Under the pieces are notes generated by a model. It made no database searches, was not told where the DNA came from, and worked only from the letters and a program-made list of their open reading frames with translations. From an uncultured Collinsella sp. (GTDB lineage: Bacteria; Actinomycetota; Coriobacteriia; Coriobacteriales; Coriobacteriaceae), in the NCBI GenBank assembly GCA_905208975.1, contig CAJLRE010000069.1, forward strand, positions 1-8,650: DNA of 8,650 nucleotides. The letters are read 5' to 3'. Both the position numbers and the translations under genes were made by a program. Position 1 is the stretch's first letter. Each line of letters starts with the position of its first letter. Below are positions 1 to 5,810 of the stretch, piece by piece.

Positions 1-55
1 ACGAAGCGGAAGCGGGCGGCGAAGCCGCACACGAACATCCCTCATCGCCCACCAC
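1..55. repeat. 55-bp direct repeat, copy 1 (cut by left edge)
   Basis: These 55 bases are identical to 186-240. The segment contains a perfect GCGGC-GAA-GCCGC hairpin (16-28) and ends with a CCCTCATCGCCCACCA stretch that looks like the 3' end of a tRNA with CCA. A rho-independent terminator follows within ten bases. The copy begins at the first base of the window, so the true repeat may extend further left. No protein is claimed: the frames here are short and low in complexity. Confidence 0.85.
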
Positions 56-64
56 AGAAATTGG

Positions 65-96
65 AAACGGTCCTCGCAAGGGGACCGTTTTTGTTT
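65..96 (+). terminator. Rho-independent terminator of repeat unit 1
   Basis: AAACGGTCC (65-73) pairs perfectly with GGACCGTTT (82-90) around an 8-base loop and runs into TTTTTGTTT. The T tract is on the plus strand only, so it would stop plus-strand transcription entering from beyond the left edge. It lies ten bases after the CCA-like end of the 55-bp repeat, the usual place for a tRNA-gene terminator. Confidence 0.8.
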
Positions 97-105
97 GCGC
101 CCGGT

Positions 106-123
106 GCATGGGATTCGAACCCG
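106..123. repeat. T-arm-like 18-base motif, copy 1
   Basis: GCATGGGATTCGAACCCG is identical to 290-307. Read on the minus strand it contains GGGTTCGAATCCC, the hallmark of a tRNA T-stem and T-loop. The flanks do not fold into a tRNA: only three T-stem pairs form, no acceptor stem closes and no CCA follows. Upstream bases (g.gccc.g pattern, 99-105) are also shared with copy 2. It is best described as a tRNA-fragment-like repeat of unknown role. Confidence 0.7.
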
Positions 124-140
124 CAAGGGTGCGGAGCTGA

Positions 141-184
141 GGAAACGCGAAGCGTTTTCCAGCGCAGCACGCGAGGAGCGAAGC
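141..184. repeat. Hairpin block with GCGAAGC mini-hairpin motifs
   Basis: GGAAACGC-GAA-GCGTTTTCC (141-160) is a near-perfect hairpin with a GAA loop. The heptamer GCGAAGC occurs at 147-153 and 178-184, and again inside each 55-bp repeat at 19-25 and 204-210. This resembles a REP-type palindromic intergenic repeat. No coding function is supported. Confidence 0.5.
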
Positions 185-185
185 G

Positions 186-240
186 ACGAAGCGGAAGCGG
201 GCGGCGAAGCCGCACACGAACATCCCTCATCGCCCACCAC
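186..240. repeat. 55-bp direct repeat, copy 2
   Basis: Identical over 55 bases to 1-55, an offset of 185 bases. It carries the same GCGGC-GAA-GCCGC hairpin (201-213) and the same CCA-like 3' end, and is again followed by a terminator ten bases later. Perfect identity between copies points to recent duplication or conversion, or to constraint. Confidence 0.9.
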
Positions 241-249
241 TGAATTGCT

Positions 250-279
250 AGGCCTCCATCACTGGAGGCCTTTCTTTTT
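250..279 (+). terminator. Rho-independent terminator of repeat unit 2
   Basis: GGCCTCC (251-257) pairs with GGAGGCC (264-270) around a 6-base loop; the flanking A250 and T271 extend the stem, and TTTCTTTTT follows on the plus strand. The stem differs completely from the terminator of unit 1 although the flanking repeats are nearly identical. No plus-strand gene is visible upstream in the window. Confidence 0.8.
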
Positions 280-289
280 CGGGCCCAGC

Positions 290-307
290 GCATGGGATTC
301 GAACCCG
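290..307. repeat. T-arm-like 18-base motif, copy 2
   Basis: Identical to 106-123. It lies ten bases after the T tract of the second terminator, as copy 1 lies ten bases after the first. After this motif the two units diverge, and the MITE-like element starts 25 bases further on. Confidence 0.7.
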
Positions 308-331
308 TCAACACGTCTGTCACAAAGGCCG

Positions 332-548
332 TGGCCAAAAAATGGCAAAAATGAGTACTGTTACTAATTTTGTAGCAGCGATATTTGGATATGACTGGGT
401 CAATCTAGCCTTGAATCAGCGATTTGAAGCCTTTGCTACTAGTTTTCCACTAACATAATTGAACATGTGTGGTCTAACTAACCCTCAATAGTCGGTTTCA
501 TATGAGATTCAACTGGTGACAGTACTCATATTTGGCATTTTTTGGCCA
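332..548. mobile_element. MITE-like element with 33-bp terminal inverted repeats
   Basis: The left end (332-364) and the reverse complement of the right end (516-548) match at 30 of 33 positions. Both begin TGGCCAAAAAATG and share ATGAGTACTGT. The 151-bp interior is AT-rich, unlike the rest of the window, and has no open frame of useful length. It contains small inverted repeats such as GTAGCA/TGCTAC (372-377, 434-439). No clear target-site duplication was found, although the palindrome TGGCCA sits at both ends. A non-autonomous transposon mobilised in trans fits best. A large regulatory hairpin is the alternative. Confidence 0.6.
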
Positions 549-579
549 GAGGCTCTCCTGGCCATTGCAGATTTACGGC

Positions 580-638
580 AAAAAGGGTTCCAGACCGTTC
601 AATCATGCATCAGATGACGCACTGACGATCTGGAACCC
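580..638 (-). terminator. Terminator of the arg operon, downstream of argD
   Basis: On the minus strand GGGTTCCAGATCGT (638-625) pairs with ACGGTCTGGAACCC (598-585), 14 bp with one G-U pair, then TTTTT (584-580). The 26-base loop can form an inner hairpin (GCATC...GATGC-like, 607-620). It starts 27 bases after the argD stop, so it is the natural end of the argCJBD transcript. Confidence 0.85.
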
Positions 639-665
639 GTTCAACCTGGCTATGTTTTGCTCTCG

Positions 666-1949
666 CTACGCCAAAACGTTCGACAGGATCTCGATCAGAC
701 CATCCACGTCGGCTTCCTCGCACACGAGCGGCGGTAGGAAACGCAGCGTATGTGCGCCCGTAGCGTTGATCACGGCACCAGCCCCCAACGCACGGGCCAC
801 AACGTCGTGCGCATCGCCCGCAGCATCATCCAGATCGCAGCCGAGCATCAGGCCACGGCCGCGCACCTCTACCACATGCGGAAGCTTAGCCAGCGCCTGC
901 CCCATATAGGCGCCCACCTTGGCAGCATGCTCGGCATAATCGCCACGCACAAGCGCGGAGAGCGTCGCGGCGCAGGCCGCGACGGCCAGGCAGCTACCGC
1001 CGAAGGTCGAGCCATGATCGCCGGGCTTAAAGACGTCGGCGATTTCCTTCTTTGCCACCACGGCACCCATAGGCACGCCATCGGCAATGCCCTTGGCAAG
1101 GCTCATGATGTCGGGCTCCACGCCATAGGTCTGGAACGCGAACGGCTTGCCGGAGCGGAAGATACCGCACTGGACCTCATCGGTGATAAGCACAGCACCC
1201 ACCTCGTGCGCTAAGTCGCGCGCCGCTACCATAAACTCCTCGGTCATGGGATGCACACCGCTCTCGCCCTGGATTGGTTCGAGCATCACGGCACAGATTT
1301 CACTGCCCAACTGCTTAAAGATTGCACGCAGTTCATCCACATCGTTGGGCGTGCAGGCCACAAAGCCACCCGGCAGCGGGCGGAAGCTGTCCTGTAGCCA
1401 ATCCTGCATGGTGGCCGCAATAGTCTCGAGCGTACGACCGTGAAAACCGCCGCGCATGCACACGATGGTGTTGCCACCGTTGCCGGCACGCTTGGCGTAC
1501 AGACGTGCGAGCTTCATCGAACCCTCGTTGGCCTCGGCACCGGAATTGGCAAAGAACGTCTCCCACACCTGCTCGCCCGCAGCCGGAGCGCCAAGTGCCG
1601 CCGCCGTGGTCTCGTCGCCAGCGGCAATCGCATCGGCAAGCACGCGCGCGCCATCCGCATCATCGTTAGCGAGCTTGGACAGCAGCGCCGCGACCTGGCC
1701 ACGCTGCTCGATGTAGAAATAGTTGGAGACATGCAGGAGCTTCTTGGTCTGAACCTCGAGTGCCGACAGCACTGCCAGATTGCCGTGGCCCAGGCTGCAC
1801 ACGCCGATGCCGGCAAGAAAATCGAGGTATTCGCGACCATCGTCGCCGGTGAGCTTCATGCCGTGGCCTTCGACAAACTCGACCGGAGAGCGACCGAAGG
1901 TGTGCATGACGTAGTGGGATTCGAGCGATTGTTGTGCTGCAAGTGACAT
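666..1949 (-). CDS. argD: N-acetylornithine aminotransferase (ArgD)
   Basis: ArgD is a cytosolic, PLP-dependent class III aminotransferase. It converts N-acetylglutamate semialdehyde and glutamate to N-acetylornithine and 2-oxoglutarate, and many homologues also act on succinyl-diaminopimelate. From the chosen start the protein is 427 aa. Visible motifs are FFANSGAEANE (132-142), GGFHGRT (167-173, phosphate and substrate site), LITDEVQCG (254-262, with the Asp that contacts the PLP ring nitrogen) and SLAKGIADG (283-291, with the PLP lysine at about K286). The ATG at 1949 is chosen over upstream in-frame starts because GAAAGG lies six bases before it and homology begins there. An Ala-rich insert at about residues 94-127 makes it longer than the usual 390-400 aa. 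It is last in the arg operon, 68 bases after argB, and is followed by a terminator. Confidence 0.95.
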   Translation of the reverse strand: MSLAAQQSLESHYVMHTFGRSPVEFVEGHGMKLTGDDGREYLDFLAGIGVCSLGHGNLAVLSALEVQTKKLLHVSNYFYIEQRGQVAALLSKLANDDADGARVLADAIAAGDETTAAALGAPAAGEQVWETFFANSGAEANEGSMKLARLYAKRAGNGGNTIVCMRGGFHGRTLETIAATMQDWLQDSFRPLPGGFVACTPNDVDELRAIFKQLGSEICAVMLEPIQGESGVHPMTEEFMVAARDLAHEVGAVLITDEVQCGIFRSGKPFAFQTYGVEPDIMSLAKGIADGVPMGAVVAKKEIADVFKPGDHGSTFGGSCLAVAACAATLSALVRGDYAEHAAKVGAYMGQALAKLPHVVEVRGRGLMLGCDLDDAAGDAHDVVARALGAGAVINATGAHTLRFLPPLVCEEADVDGLIEILSNVLA

Positions 1950-1955
1950 GAGATA

Positions 1956-1961
1956 CCTTTC
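1956..1961 (-). promoter_or_regulatory. Ribosome binding site that sets the argD start
   Basis: GAAAGG on the minus strand lies six bases before the ATG at 1949. It supports starting ArgD at MSLAAQQ and not 19 codons further upstream, where no comparable site precedes the start. Confidence 0.7.
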
Positions 1962-2017
1962 GTTAAGCGCCAGGTAGCGCGGACTGTGGGCGTAATGGCG
2001 TAGCAATTTTGAGCCGG

Positions 2018-2998
2018 CTAGACCGTTTGAAGTTTCTCGACCTCGTCGAGGTTCTCGGCCAGGCGTGCCGCAAAGGTCGAAAGCGGGTGCGGGTGCGTAT
2101 CGAACTCGTAGGCCGTCTCGGTGGAATGGATCACGGTGCCGACGCCGGCATCGGTCAGCAGCTCAAGCAGCAGCGAATGCGGCGTGGTACCGTTAATGAT
2201 GTGGGCGCGGAATACGCCACCGGCAAGCGCATCGACGGCCGCGCGCAGCTTGGGAATCATGCCCTTATCGACCTCCCCGCCATAGAGCATCTCGTTAACC
2301 TCGTCGAGCGTTAGGTTGGAGATAAGCGAGTCCTTGTCGTTAAAATCCTTGTACAGGCCGTCGACGTCAGTCAAAAAGATCGCCTTATGCGCGTGGAGCG
2401 CCGCAGCAACGGCACCGGCAGCGGTATCGGCATTGATGTTGAAGAATCCACCGTCCTCCCCCGCCGCGACGGTAGCAATGACGGGGATGTACTCGCTATC
2501 GAGCAAGCGCTCGATATAGTCGGTGTTGACGTGCGTCACTTTGCCCACGCGACCGAGCTCGGGGTCGAGCGGCTCGGCGATGAGCGTGCCAGCATCGCTG
2601 CCCGACACGCCTACGGCCAGGTTGCCGTGGTGGTTGATGGCAGCGACCAGCTCCTGGTTAACCTTGCCGCCCAGCACCTCGCGCACGATATCCATAGTCG
2701 CCGGCGTGGTCACGCGCTGGCCGTTCTTAAACTCGACGGGAATATCGTAATGGCTCAGCGCCTCGTTGATGGCCTTGCCGCCGCCATGCACGATGACGGG
2801 GCGCATGCCGATGATCTTGAGTAGGACGATGTCGCTCATCACGTCGCGGCGCAGTTGCTCGTCAACCATGGCCGCTCCGCCATACTTGATAACGACCGTC
2901 TTTCCGGTCAGGTTTTTAATCCACGGCAGCGCTTCGAACAGCAGCTGCGCGGTTGCTTCGTTGGATTCGCTCGAACGACAATCGCGTGCGAATTTCAT
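2018..2998 (-). CDS. argB: Acetylglutamate kinase (ArgB)
   Basis: ArgB phosphorylates N-acetylglutamate with ATP, the second acetylated step of arginine synthesis and usually the one inhibited by arginine. The 326-aa protein has the amino-acid-kinase fold: VIKYGGAAM (36-44, phosphate-binding lysine about K38), VIVHGGGK (68-75), NGQRVT (92-97, substrate Arg about R95), FNINADTAAG (186-195) and FLTDVDGLYKD (208-218). The N-terminal helix before TGKTVV (about 1-30) and the KGMIPK...RAHIING...LLLELLTDAGVGTVI region (245-290) are typical of hexameric, arginine-inhibited enzymes, so feedback inhibition is inferred. About 35 further residues follow the usual end. The ATG at 2998 has GAGG six bases upstream; a longer frame from 3136 would overlap argJ and adds no homologous sequence. 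Confidence 0.95.
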   Translation of the reverse strand: MKFARDCRSSESNEATAQLLFEALPWIKNLTGKTVVIKYGGAAMVDEQLRRDVMSDIVLLKIIGMRPVIVHGGGKAINEALSHYDIPVEFKNGQRVTTPATMDIVREVLGGKVNQELVAAINHHGNLAVGVSGSDAGTLIAEPLDPELGRVGKVTHVNTDYIERLLDSEYIPVIATVAAGEDGGFFNINADTAAGAVAAALHAHKAIFLTDVDGLYKDFNDKDSLISNLTLDEVNEMLYGGEVDKGMIPKLRAAVDALAGGVFRAHIINGTTPHSLLLELLTDAGVGTVIHSTETAYEFDTHPHPLSTFAARLAENLDEVEKLQTV

Positions 2999-3004
2999 AA
3001 TCTG

Positions 3005-3008
3005 CCTC
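3005..3008 (-). promoter_or_regulatory. Ribosome binding site that sets the argB start
   Basis: GAGG on the minus strand lies six bases before the ATG at 2998, inside the 80-base argJ-argB gap. It favours this start over the upstream in-frame one at 3136, which lies inside argJ. Confidence 0.6.
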
Positions 3009-3078
3009 GTCTTTCGTATCGTTATCACGCCGTGCTTCGCTGTCCGCAATGCGGCAAGATGCGCAGCGTGCCTGAAAT

Positions 3079-4347
3079 CTAGGAACGGTAGTCGCCGTTG
3101 ATGGAGATGTACTCGTGCGTGAGGTCGCAGGTCCACACGGTCGTTGCCGCGTCGCCTGCGCCCAGGTCGGCCGAGATCACGATCTCGGACGCCTCAAAAC
3201 GTCGCAGAGCCTCGTCCTCGTCAAAGGGAACAGTCAGACCGTCGCGACAGACAGGCATGCCCATCATGTCGATGGAAACATCTTCCTGATTAAACTTCAC
3301 GCCGCACTTGCCGAGCGCCATGGCGACGCGGCCCCAGTTGCAGTCGTGGCCAGCGATGCAGGTCTTGACGAGCGGCGAATTGGCGACGGCGCGGGCGGCG
3401 ATATCGGCTTCCTCATCGTTGGCGGCGCCGGTAACGTTAACCGTCACGAGCTTCGACGCACCCTCGCCATCGGCCGCGATTTTGCGCGCCAGGCTTTCGC
3501 ACACCTCGTGCACGACAAAGGCAAACTCGTCAAAGGCGTCAGTGCCCTCGACGATGGCCTCGGCATCTGCGGCAGCAACGCCAGAAGCAAGCATGATACA
3601 GGTATCGTTGGTCGAGGTATCGGAATCGACCGTCACCTTATTAAAGGTCTGCTTAACGGTCGAGAGCAGTAGGGTGTGGAGCGCCGCCGGCTCGACGGGG
3701 GCATCGGTAGTAATGACCGCGATCATGGTGGCCATATTGGGCATGATCATGCCCGAGCCCTTGCACATGCCGCCCACCGTATAGGCGTTGCCCGCATGGC
3801 CCGCAGCTTCACTGCGGTAGCGAACGGCATACTCCTTGGAGTGTGTATCGGTCGTCATGATGGCACGGGCCGCATCGGCACCGCCATGGGCAGAAAGCGC
3901 CTCGTAGGCGGACGGAACGGCCGTCTCAAACGTGTCAATCGGCAGAATCTGTCCGATCACGCCCGTGGATGCAACTAGGACCTGCTGGGGTTCACAGCCG
4001 ATGACCTGCGAAGCGATGTTGCACGTCTCGCGTGCGCAGGCAAGGCCGGTCTCGCCCGTAGCGGCATTCGCGTTGCCGGAGTTGATTGAAACACCGGCGA
4101 TAATGCCATAGCCCTTGTCCGCACCGCCCAGGTTGGCACGACTCACCTGCACGGGCGCCGCGCAAAAGCGGTTGGTCGTAAACACGCCGGCGCCGGGACA
4201 GGGCTTATCGGGCACGACGAGTGCATAGTCCAAGCGCTCGGGATTCTTCCGGAATCCCGCATGGATGCCTGCGGCCTTAAAGCCAGCAGCTGCCGTAACG
4301 CCACCCTCGACGGCGCGTATCTTAATATCAATCAGGTCGGTATTCAT
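3079..4347 (-). CDS. argJ: Bifunctional ornithine acetyltransferase / N-acetylglutamate synthase (ArgJ)
   Basis: ArgJ moves the acetyl group of N-acetylornithine to glutamate, giving ornithine and new N-acetylglutamate. Many homologues also use acetyl-CoA; whether this one does cannot be told from sequence. The 422-aa proenzyme should cleave itself within KGSGMIMPNMATM (196-208), before Thr207, which becomes the catalytic N-terminal nucleophile of the beta chain. Other family blocks are FTTNRFCAAPV (56-66), NSGNANAATG (89-98), TVDSDTSTND (239-248), GHDCNWGR (333-340) and the terminal ISINGDYRS. Length is within the family norm. The ATG at 4347 has AGGG just upstream, somewhat close to the start. 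A terminator-like hairpin separates it from argC. The cycle it completes means argA and argE may be dispensable. Confidence 0.95.
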   Translation of the reverse strand: MNTDLIDIKIRAVEGGVTAAAGFKAAGIHAGFRKNPERLDYALVVPDKPCPGAGVFTTNRFCAAPVQVSRANLGGADKGYGIIAGVSINSGNANAATGETGLACARETCNIASQVIGCEPQQVLVASTGVIGQILPIDTFETAVPSAYEALSAHGGADAARAIMTTDTHSKEYAVRYRSEAAGHAGNAYTVGGMCKGSGMIMPNMATMIAVITTDAPVEPAALHTLLLSTVKQTFNKVTVDSDTSTNDTCIMLASGVAAADAEAIVEGTDAFDEFAFVVHEVCESLARKIAADGEGASKLVTVNVTGAANDEEADIAARAVANSPLVKTCIAGHDCNWGRVAMALGKCGVKFNQEDVSIDMMGMPVCRDGLTVPFDEDEALRRFEASEIVISADLGAGDAATTVWTCDLTHEYISINGDYRS

Positions 4348-4370
4348 CGTCCCTACGACTCCCTATATCA

Positions 4371-4454
4371 AATAAAAAAGCGGGTATCGGCTGGCACGCC
4401 ATACCGGTCGCAATTAGTAGACCAGCTTAAAAGTGGCGCCCAACTCGATACCCG
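4371..4454 (-). terminator. Intra-operon terminator or attenuator between argC and argJ
   Basis: On the minus strand CGGGTATCG (4454-4446) pairs perfectly with CGATACCCG (4389-4381), followed by C and TTTTTT (4379-4374). Inside this stem two further helices nest: GCGCCA/TGGCGT (4439-4434 with 4401-4396) and GCTGGTC/GACCGGT (4426-4420 with 4409-4403). The result is a nearly continuous arm with a 10-base apical loop. It fills the 135-base gap after argC and ends 24 bases before the argJ start. It should reduce argJBD expression relative to argC, either constitutively or conditionally. No known riboswitch class was recognised. Confidence 0.75.
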
Positions 4455-4482
4455 ACTACCAAATCGTTAACAATCGAATGTG

Positions 4483-5553
4483 CTACACCGGGTACGCCAC
4501 TGTGGGCAAGCCTCGTCGCTCGTCAAAGCCAAAAACGATGTTGGCGCACTGGACCGCCTGGCCTGCTGCACCCTTGCACAGATTGTCGATAGCACCCGTC
4601 GCCACCAGCACGCCCGCGCGCTTGTTGAGCGCAAGACCGATCTGGGCAGCGTTGGTGCCGACGACCGAAGCCGTCTTGGGCTGCTGGCCGGCATCGAGCA
4701 CGCGCACAAAGGTGCGACCGGCGTAGAACTTCTTGTAATGGTCGACGACGTCCTCAAGGGCCAACGTGTCGAGAGCCCGCGGCGCGAGCGGCATCGTCAC
4801 CGTGGAAAGCAGGCCGCGCTTGAGCGGTGCCAAGTGCGGAGTAAAGACGACACGATCGGTCAGGCCCAGAATCTGCTCGATCTCTGGTGTGTGGCGATGT
4901 TTGCCTACGCCATAGGCCTCTAAGTTCTCGTCTGCGCTACAAAAATGGGTGCGAGCGTTGCAGGACTTACCGGCGCCCGTCACGCCACTAATGGCATCGA
5001 CGATTGCGGGGCCGTTCTCTGCCATCCAGCCCGCACGCACGGCAGGAGCGGCAGCGAGGCTCGTTGCGGTGGGATAGCAGCCGGCGCAAGCGATCAACAC
5101 GGGCTTTCCGGTGGCATGGCTGGAAGCAGCGGTCTCTAAGTCCTGGCAAAACAGCTCGGGCAGGCCGAAGGCACGTGTCTTGAGCAGCTCGGGGCTCGTG
5201 TGCTCGGCGGCATACCATGCCTCAAAGACGGACGGGTCGCTCAGACGGTAATCGGCCGAAAGATCAAAGCAGGAAACGCCCGCGGCAAGCAGCGCGGGCA
5301 CCTGTGCCATGGCAGCCGTGTGCGGCACGGCAAGAAATACCGCATCGCAGCTCTTGAGCTCAGGGGCGTCATGCGTGGTGAAAACCAGATTGCTCACGCC
5401 AGCAAAGCTCGGATACACCGCGGACAGCGGCTGGCCGGCATCGGCGTTGGACGTAATGGCAACAAGTTCAAACTCGGGATGGCCGAGCACGAGGCGAATG
5501 AGCTCGGCACCGGCATATCCAGCCGCGCCGACGATTCCAACCTTCAAAGACAT
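4483..5553 (-). CDS. argC: N-acetyl-gamma-glutamyl-phosphate reductase (ArgC)
   Basis: ArgC reduces N-acetylglutamyl phosphate with NADPH to the semialdehyde, the third step of the acetylated arginine pathway, in the cytosol. The 356-aa protein has an N-terminal Rossmann motif GAAGYAG (9-15), LAVPHTAA (74-81), DLSADYRL (97-104), the catalytic cysteine in ACAGCYPT (155-162, Cys159) and the conserved histidine region GKHRHTPEIEQ (217-227). The C-terminal GAIDNLCKGAAGQAVQ block (320-335) is also typical. Length matches the family (about 340-360). The ATG at 5553 has AAGGAG six bases upstream. It is the first gene of the arg operon, preceded by ARG-box-like palindromes and followed by a terminator-like hairpin before argJ. 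Confidence 0.95.
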   Translation of the reverse strand: MSLKVGIVGAAGYAGAELIRLVLGHPEFELVAITSNADAGQPLSAVYPSFAGVSNLVFTTHDAPELKSCDAVFLAVPHTAAMAQVPALLAAGVSCFDLSADYRLSDPSVFEAWYAAEHTSPELLKTRAFGLPELFCQDLETAASSHATGKPVLIACAGCYPTATSLAAAPAVRAGWMAENGPAIVDAISGVTGAGKSCNARTHFCSADENLEAYGVGKHRHTPEIEQILGLTDRVVFTPHLAPLKRGLLSTVTMPLAPRALDTLALEDVVDHYKKFYAGRTFVRVLDAGQQPKTASVVGTNAAQIGLALNKRAGVLVATGAIDNLCKGAAGQAVQCANIVFGFDERRGLPTVAYPV

Positions 5554-5641
5554 ATCAGACTCCTTGTCTGCGATTTATGCACCGATGCGCATTTCGCAGC
5601 GGTCGTTATGAAGTGGGTTGAAACTTTAGCACCAAAAGATG

Positions 5642-5676
5642 CATGAATACGTAAATAGCTTGCATGTTCATGCATT
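5642..5676 (-). promoter_or_regulatory. Two ARG-box-like ArgR operator sites upstream of argC
   Basis: TGCAT-GTTC-ATGCA (5661-5674) is a perfect palindrome with the TGNAT-N4-ATNCA layout of ARG boxes. TGAAT-ACGT-AAATA (5644-5657) has one perfect half-site. Their centres are 17 bases apart, against about 21 in classical Escherichia coli tandem boxes. They lie 89-123 bases before the argC start, where a promoter would be expected. A weak -35/-10 pair (TTTCAA, 17 bases, TATTTA on the minus strand) overlaps them but is far from consensus. Arginine repression through ArgR is inferred. Confidence 0.55.
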
Positions 5677-5719
5677 GAAACATTCCCGACACATTCGCTT
5701 GAAGGAATTGACAAATAGA

Positions 5720-5773
5720 GCGGGCCCCGTATTGACCGGTACTCCTTACGGCGCCGGGCAACACGGGACCCGC
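5720..5773 (-). terminator. Strong hairpin after the split-barrel genes, probable terminator
   Basis: Bases 5720-5734 and 5759-5773 form a 15-bp stem with two G-U pairs on the minus-strand RNA and a 24-base loop. It lies 37 bases after the stop of the second split-barrel gene and is followed on the minus strand by TCTATTTGTC, a weak T tract. It probably ends the ECF/split-barrel transcript and insulates the arg promoter. The weak T tract leaves room for another role, such as stabilising the mRNA 3' end. Confidence 0.55.
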
Positions 5774-5810
5774 CCATGCGAAAACTAAGTTGTTAGGATG
5801 AGCCAGCTGG

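Noticed and set aside
98..185. A complete tRNA gene on the minus strand ending at the T-arm-like motif
   Set aside because: Only three T-stem pairs form, and no anticodon arm, D-arm, closing acceptor stem or CCA could be found.
42..367. Short open frames on both strands across the left-hand repeats
   Set aside because: They consist of translated repeat, hairpin and terminator sequence (WDSNP, REERSDEAEAGG and similar). They have no ribosome sites and run through terminators, so they are artefacts of the repeats.
1..579. CRISPR array
   Set aside because: Only two long repeat copies 185 bases apart are present, with no regular short spacers.
532..909. Plus-strand open frame starting at the right end of the MITE-like element and entering argD
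   Set aside because: It crosses the arg terminator hairpin and runs antisense to the argD 3' end; the composition is that of a shadow frame.
1950..2006. Longer ArgD starting at 2006
   Set aside because: The extra 19 residues have no family homology, while the ATG at 1949 has a well-placed ribosome site.
2855..3082. Plus-strand frame ending in a CPQCGK zinc-ribbon-like motif
   Set aside because: It is antisense to argB and the argJ-argB gap with a single CXXC pair; chance is more likely.
2999..3136. Longer ArgB starting at 3136 inside argJ
   Set aside because: The extra 46 residues overlap argJ and do not resemble ArgB; the ATG at 2998 has GAGG at good spacing.
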